22,301 nt of DNA from a virus. The DNA lies in the IMG/VR virus record IMGVR_UViG_3300031236_000048, positions 1-22,301 of that record; one strand, given 5' to 3'. A program made the translations under genes and the position numbers. This document shows, in pieces, positions 21,587 to 22,301 of the stretch. Numbering within the stretch: the stretch's first letter is position 1; each line of letters starts with the position of its first letter. The notes under the pieces were generated by a model. The model did no database searches. It was not told the origin of the DNA and was given only the letters and a program-made list of their open reading frames with translations.

Positions 21587-21765
21587 TACGGCATAAACCT
21601 CGAACCTTTCGAGAGATTGTCTAGTTTTGGTATCACTCTCAGGTTCTCCGCTACGTGTAGTCCGCTGACACGCTTACCTCTTAACGGTATCTCGTGATCA
21701 ACGTGATGTTCAATCCCCGTCCGCTTCGTCAGCGCCAGAGCGAGCCTGTAAAAAACTACCACCAC
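21586..21765 (-). CDS. Miniature HNH endonuclease
   Basis: The frame codes the core of a phage HNH nuclease: LTKRTGIEHHVDHEIPLRGK, then VSGLHVAENLRVIP and NLSKGSRF. The HHVDH.IPL strand, the GLHV.xNL helix and the closing N...KG are all present, so the beta-beta-alpha metal fold could form. Only about 12 residues precede it, against far longer sequences in homing endonucleases. Several GTG starts are possible (21780, 21765, 21762); I use 21765, which still leaves the frame overlapping the gp4-like stop by a few bases. No clear Shine-Dalgarno is seen. It may be a compact functional nuclease or the remnant of an intron-less homing gene between gp4-like and gp10-like genes. Confidence 0.72.
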   Translation of the reverse strand: MVVVFYRLALALTKRTGIEHHVDHEIPLRGKRVSGLHVAENLRVIPKLDNLSKGSRFMP

Positions 21766-22187
21766 CCCGGTCCACCCCACGGCGAAGCTTGTGCGCGCGA
21801 CAGCTCGCCGAGATCACACTCCACGTATTGGAGGGATCGTTTATTCAATCGGCGAAACGCGTCCTTGATCTGATTTGAGAGCGCGGACGTGTCGTTCGGA
21901 TCCTGCGCCGGCTCGATAGTGACACCATACTTAGCTGCGAGCCACGAAGCCAGGCAAAGTTTGATGTCGCCAATATCCTCGTCGCGCAGCGGCGCGTTTT
22001 GAGCAAGATTAGCCACACTTTGCGGATACCAGCCAAGATTCCACCCATCGCGCTGCTGCGTCAGGATGTTGTCGTTCATTACGGTCATAGCCGTAGCGGA
22101 CTGAGTAGGCGTGGGCGCCTTTCCGTCAGCGACAACACCAATGTTTTGAAACGCTTCAGTGATGATCTGCTGATTGGTAGCGGTCAC
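21756..22187 (-). CDS. P22 gp4-like tail accessory/head-tail adaptor protein
   Basis: I set the start at the GTG at 22187 (143 residues), seven bases after GGAG; its first bases overlap the preceding stop (GTGA). A TTG at 22226 would give 156 residues but has weaker support. The protein begins TATNQQIITEAFQNIGVVADG, with the helix-loop PTPTQSATAMTVMNDNIL (about 27-44), then DEDIGDIKLCLASWLAAKYG (about 73-92), and a helical C-terminal part. This is the pattern of the gp4-type adaptor family (P22 gp4, 166 residues), which binds the portal ring and provides the platform for gp10. Its position before gp10-like confirms the assignment. The C-terminal tail WGGPGWW is encoded by the bases that overlap the mini HNH frame. 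Confidence 0.85.
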   Translation of the reverse strand: MTATNQQIITEAFQNIGVVADGKAPTPTQSATAMTVMNDNILTQQRDGWNLGWYPQSVANLAQNAPLRDEDIGDIKLCLASWLAAKYGVTIEPAQDPNDTSALSNQIKDAFRRLNKRSLQYVECDLGELSRAQASPWGGPGWW

Positions 22188-22301
22188 GCATACTCTCCAA
22201 ATAAATGTCGTCTCTCCGACTGCCAAGCCTTCTTAAATCCGTGGGCTTTCACGTTGCGCGCGATCAGGGTGAGGGCTGTCGCGCTTTTTCTTTTTCTCTT
22301 A
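22184..22301 (-). CDS. C-terminal end of an unrecognised late gene (cut by window edge)
   Basis: A 38-codon open frame runs from the window edge to a TGA at 22184, which overlaps the GTG of the gp4-like gene (GTGA). The product ends KRKRKSATALTLIARNVKAH, then GFKKAWQSERRHLFGEYA: strongly basic followed by a helix with aromatic residues. The neat overlap, typical of this operon, and the protein-like composition support a real gene end, but the piece is too short to identify. It would lie between the capsid region and gp4 in P22-like order. Confidence 0.55.
   Translation of the reverse strand, partial: KRKRKSATALTLIARNVKAHGFKKAWQSERRHLFGEYA

Noticed and set aside
22188-22226. TTG at 22226 as start of the gp4-like protein
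   Set aside because: The GTG at 22187 has a better Shine-Dalgarno, couples to the upstream stop (GTGA), and gives the usual family N-terminus.
1-22301. CRISPR arrays, tRNA or rRNA genes, insertion sequences, attachment sites
   Set aside because: No regular short repeats with spacers, no cloverleaf with anticodon and CCA-type end, no transposase or integrase, and no terminal repeats were seen on reading both strands.

Overview
The window is part of a tailed bacteriophage (or prophage) genome with podovirus character. The evidence is a gp4/gp10-type neck pair as in phage P22, a short fibre with a podoviral-type N-terminus, a trio of long DNA-ejection/internal virion proteins, and a phage-type family A DNA polymerase. 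The host is probably a Gram-negative, moderately GC-rich proteobacterium: the P22-like head-tail connector and the GH24 endolysin without a signal peptide point that way. A host genus cannot be named from the sequence. No integrase, terminase, portal or capsid gene lies in the window; the structural genes upstream in transcription order would lie beyond the right edge.

Layout. Positions 1-7315 are a rightward (+) early/replication operon: a truncated basic protein, family A DNA polymerase with 3'-5' exonuclease, a small unknown protein, a VRR-NUC nuclease, a SNF2-like helicase, a calcineurin-like phosphoesterase, a small DUF6899-like protein, a DUF4406-like nucleotide-hydrolase/deoxyribosyltransferase-fold protein, a two-helix membrane miniprotein, a MazZ-like (dATP/dGTP diphosphohydrolase N-terminal domain) protein and an SPFH/Band 7 protein. 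Positions 22301-7319 are a leftward (-) late operon: the end of an unknown gene, gp4-like adaptor, a mini HNH endonuclease, gp10-like hub, tail fibre, a small beta-rich structural protein, a 57-residue protein, holin-like protein, GH24 endolysin, three ejection/internal virion proteins (675, 622 and 1468 residues), and two paralogous fibre/decoration proteins.

The two operons converge with only 3 bases between stop codons (7315/7319). Coding density is almost total. The largest gap between called genes is 21 bases, and many neighbours overlap by 1 or 4 bases (TAATG, ATGA, GTGA, TTGA), so translational coupling is the rule. No convincing promoter is visible; transcription probably enters from outside the window on both sides. 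Two intrinsic-terminator-like hairpins are embedded in coding sequence: a strong rightward one at 6147-6180 inside the membrane miniprotein, and a leftward one at 7244-7269 inside the SPFH gene that could end the late transcript.

Functionally, the left half copies and processes DNA and adjusts the nucleotide pool. The right half builds the tail and neck, the ejected protein set and the receptor-binding or decoration proteins, with a holin/endolysin pair placed between fibre and ejection genes. The most intriguing items are the 1468-residue protein, which looks like a polyvalent ejected protein with an enzyme-like C-terminus; the nucleotide-pool genes next to the polymerase; the translated terminator; and the reuse of similar C-terminal beta modules in three structural proteins.
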